From positions 1-36,383 of the forward strand of contig CALSCQ010001305.1 in assembly GCA_943704525.1 (NCBI GenBank): DNA of 36,383 bases, in the 5' to 3' direction. Of this stretch, positions 36,246 to 36,383 are shown in pieces. Each line of letters begins with the position of its first letter. The first letter of the stretch is position 1. The translations under genes and the position numbers were made by a program. Source of the stretch: Pigoraptor vietnamica (lineage: Eukaryota; Opisthokonta; Filasterea). Under the pieces are notes generated by a model. The model had not been told where the DNA came from. It saw only the letters and a program-made list of their open reading frames with translations, and made no database searches.

Positions 36246-36383
36246 GTGGGGCGCTGGTGTTGGCTCGCATTGCGCTGGGTATGGCGGGTTGTGCGCCTGT
36301 GTGCAGCACGTGGGCTTGTTGACATGCGCGCTTGTGCGTGAGTACCTCTTGACAAATGCCCCCCCCCCAACCCCCCCCCCCTT
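36246..36383 (+). other. Start of SNW1 intron 4, then C-rich window edge
   Basis: After the 5' splice site at 36246 the sequence is TG-rich and runs into C runs at 36361-36381. No acceptor followed by SNW-like coding sequence is present. Confidence 0.7.

Overview
The window is nuclear DNA from a compact, GC-rich eukaryotic genome, probably a unicellular or early-branching opisthokont. The evidence is short spliceosomal introns (about 60 to 530 nt), a nuclear gene for mitochondrial ATP synthase beta with a targeting presequence, and genes for 26S proteasome, SNW/SKIP, F-box/WD40, uL13 and PKA-type regulatory proteins. INSIG, RBMS-type RRM, TMC and AGMO homologues together favour Opisthokonta. 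The uL13 C-terminus and the conserved CTGAC branch sites look fungal-like. I cannot name the species, and the placement is inference.

I resolve 15 protein-coding genes in 36.4 kb. Left to right: an M48 metalloprotease (+); a small acidic nuclear-type protein with a TATA box (+); a PKA-regulatory-subunit-like protein with RII docking helix and three cyclic-nucleotide-binding domains (-); alkylglycerol monooxygenase AGMO (+); INSIG (+); ATP synthase beta (-); an RBMS-like two-RRM protein (+); an M16C metalloprotease of the yeast Sdd3 type (-); a class III PLP phospho-lyase/aminotransferase of the ETNPPL type (+); ribosomal protein uL13 (-); a TMC channel homologue (+); an F-box/WD40 protein (-); a type I membrane protein of unknown family (-); proteasome ATPase Rpt6/PSMC5 (+); and the 5' part of SNW1/SKIP (+), cut by the window edge. 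Exon models were built by hand from family homology, reading phase and splice consensus; all resolved genes stay in frame through every exon.

Gene order largely alternates strands, giving divergent promoters (CNB/AGMO, ATP synthase/RBMS, M16/ETNPPL, uL13/TMC, type I protein/Rpt6) and convergent 3' ends (small acidic gene/CNB, INSIG/ATP synthase, RBMS/M16, ETNPPL/uL13, TMC/F-box). Introns mostly start GTGCGT or GTGGGT, often carry CTGAC near the 3' end and end in GCAG. Several hold (TG)n tracts on the transcribed sense strand, and several hold local duplications. No rRNA, tRNA, CRISPR array, transposase or prokaryotic operon was seen.

The most unusual points are: a partial copy of the last TMC exon inside an intron of the convergent F-box gene, led by a palindromic CTGCGCAG that can be a 3' splice site on both strands; the triple-CNB regulatory subunit; a near-complete tandem duplication of an intron in Rpt6; a tandem duplication abutting the CNB start codon; recurring and paired CACGTGA boxes in the promoters; and an unrecognised type I membrane protein.
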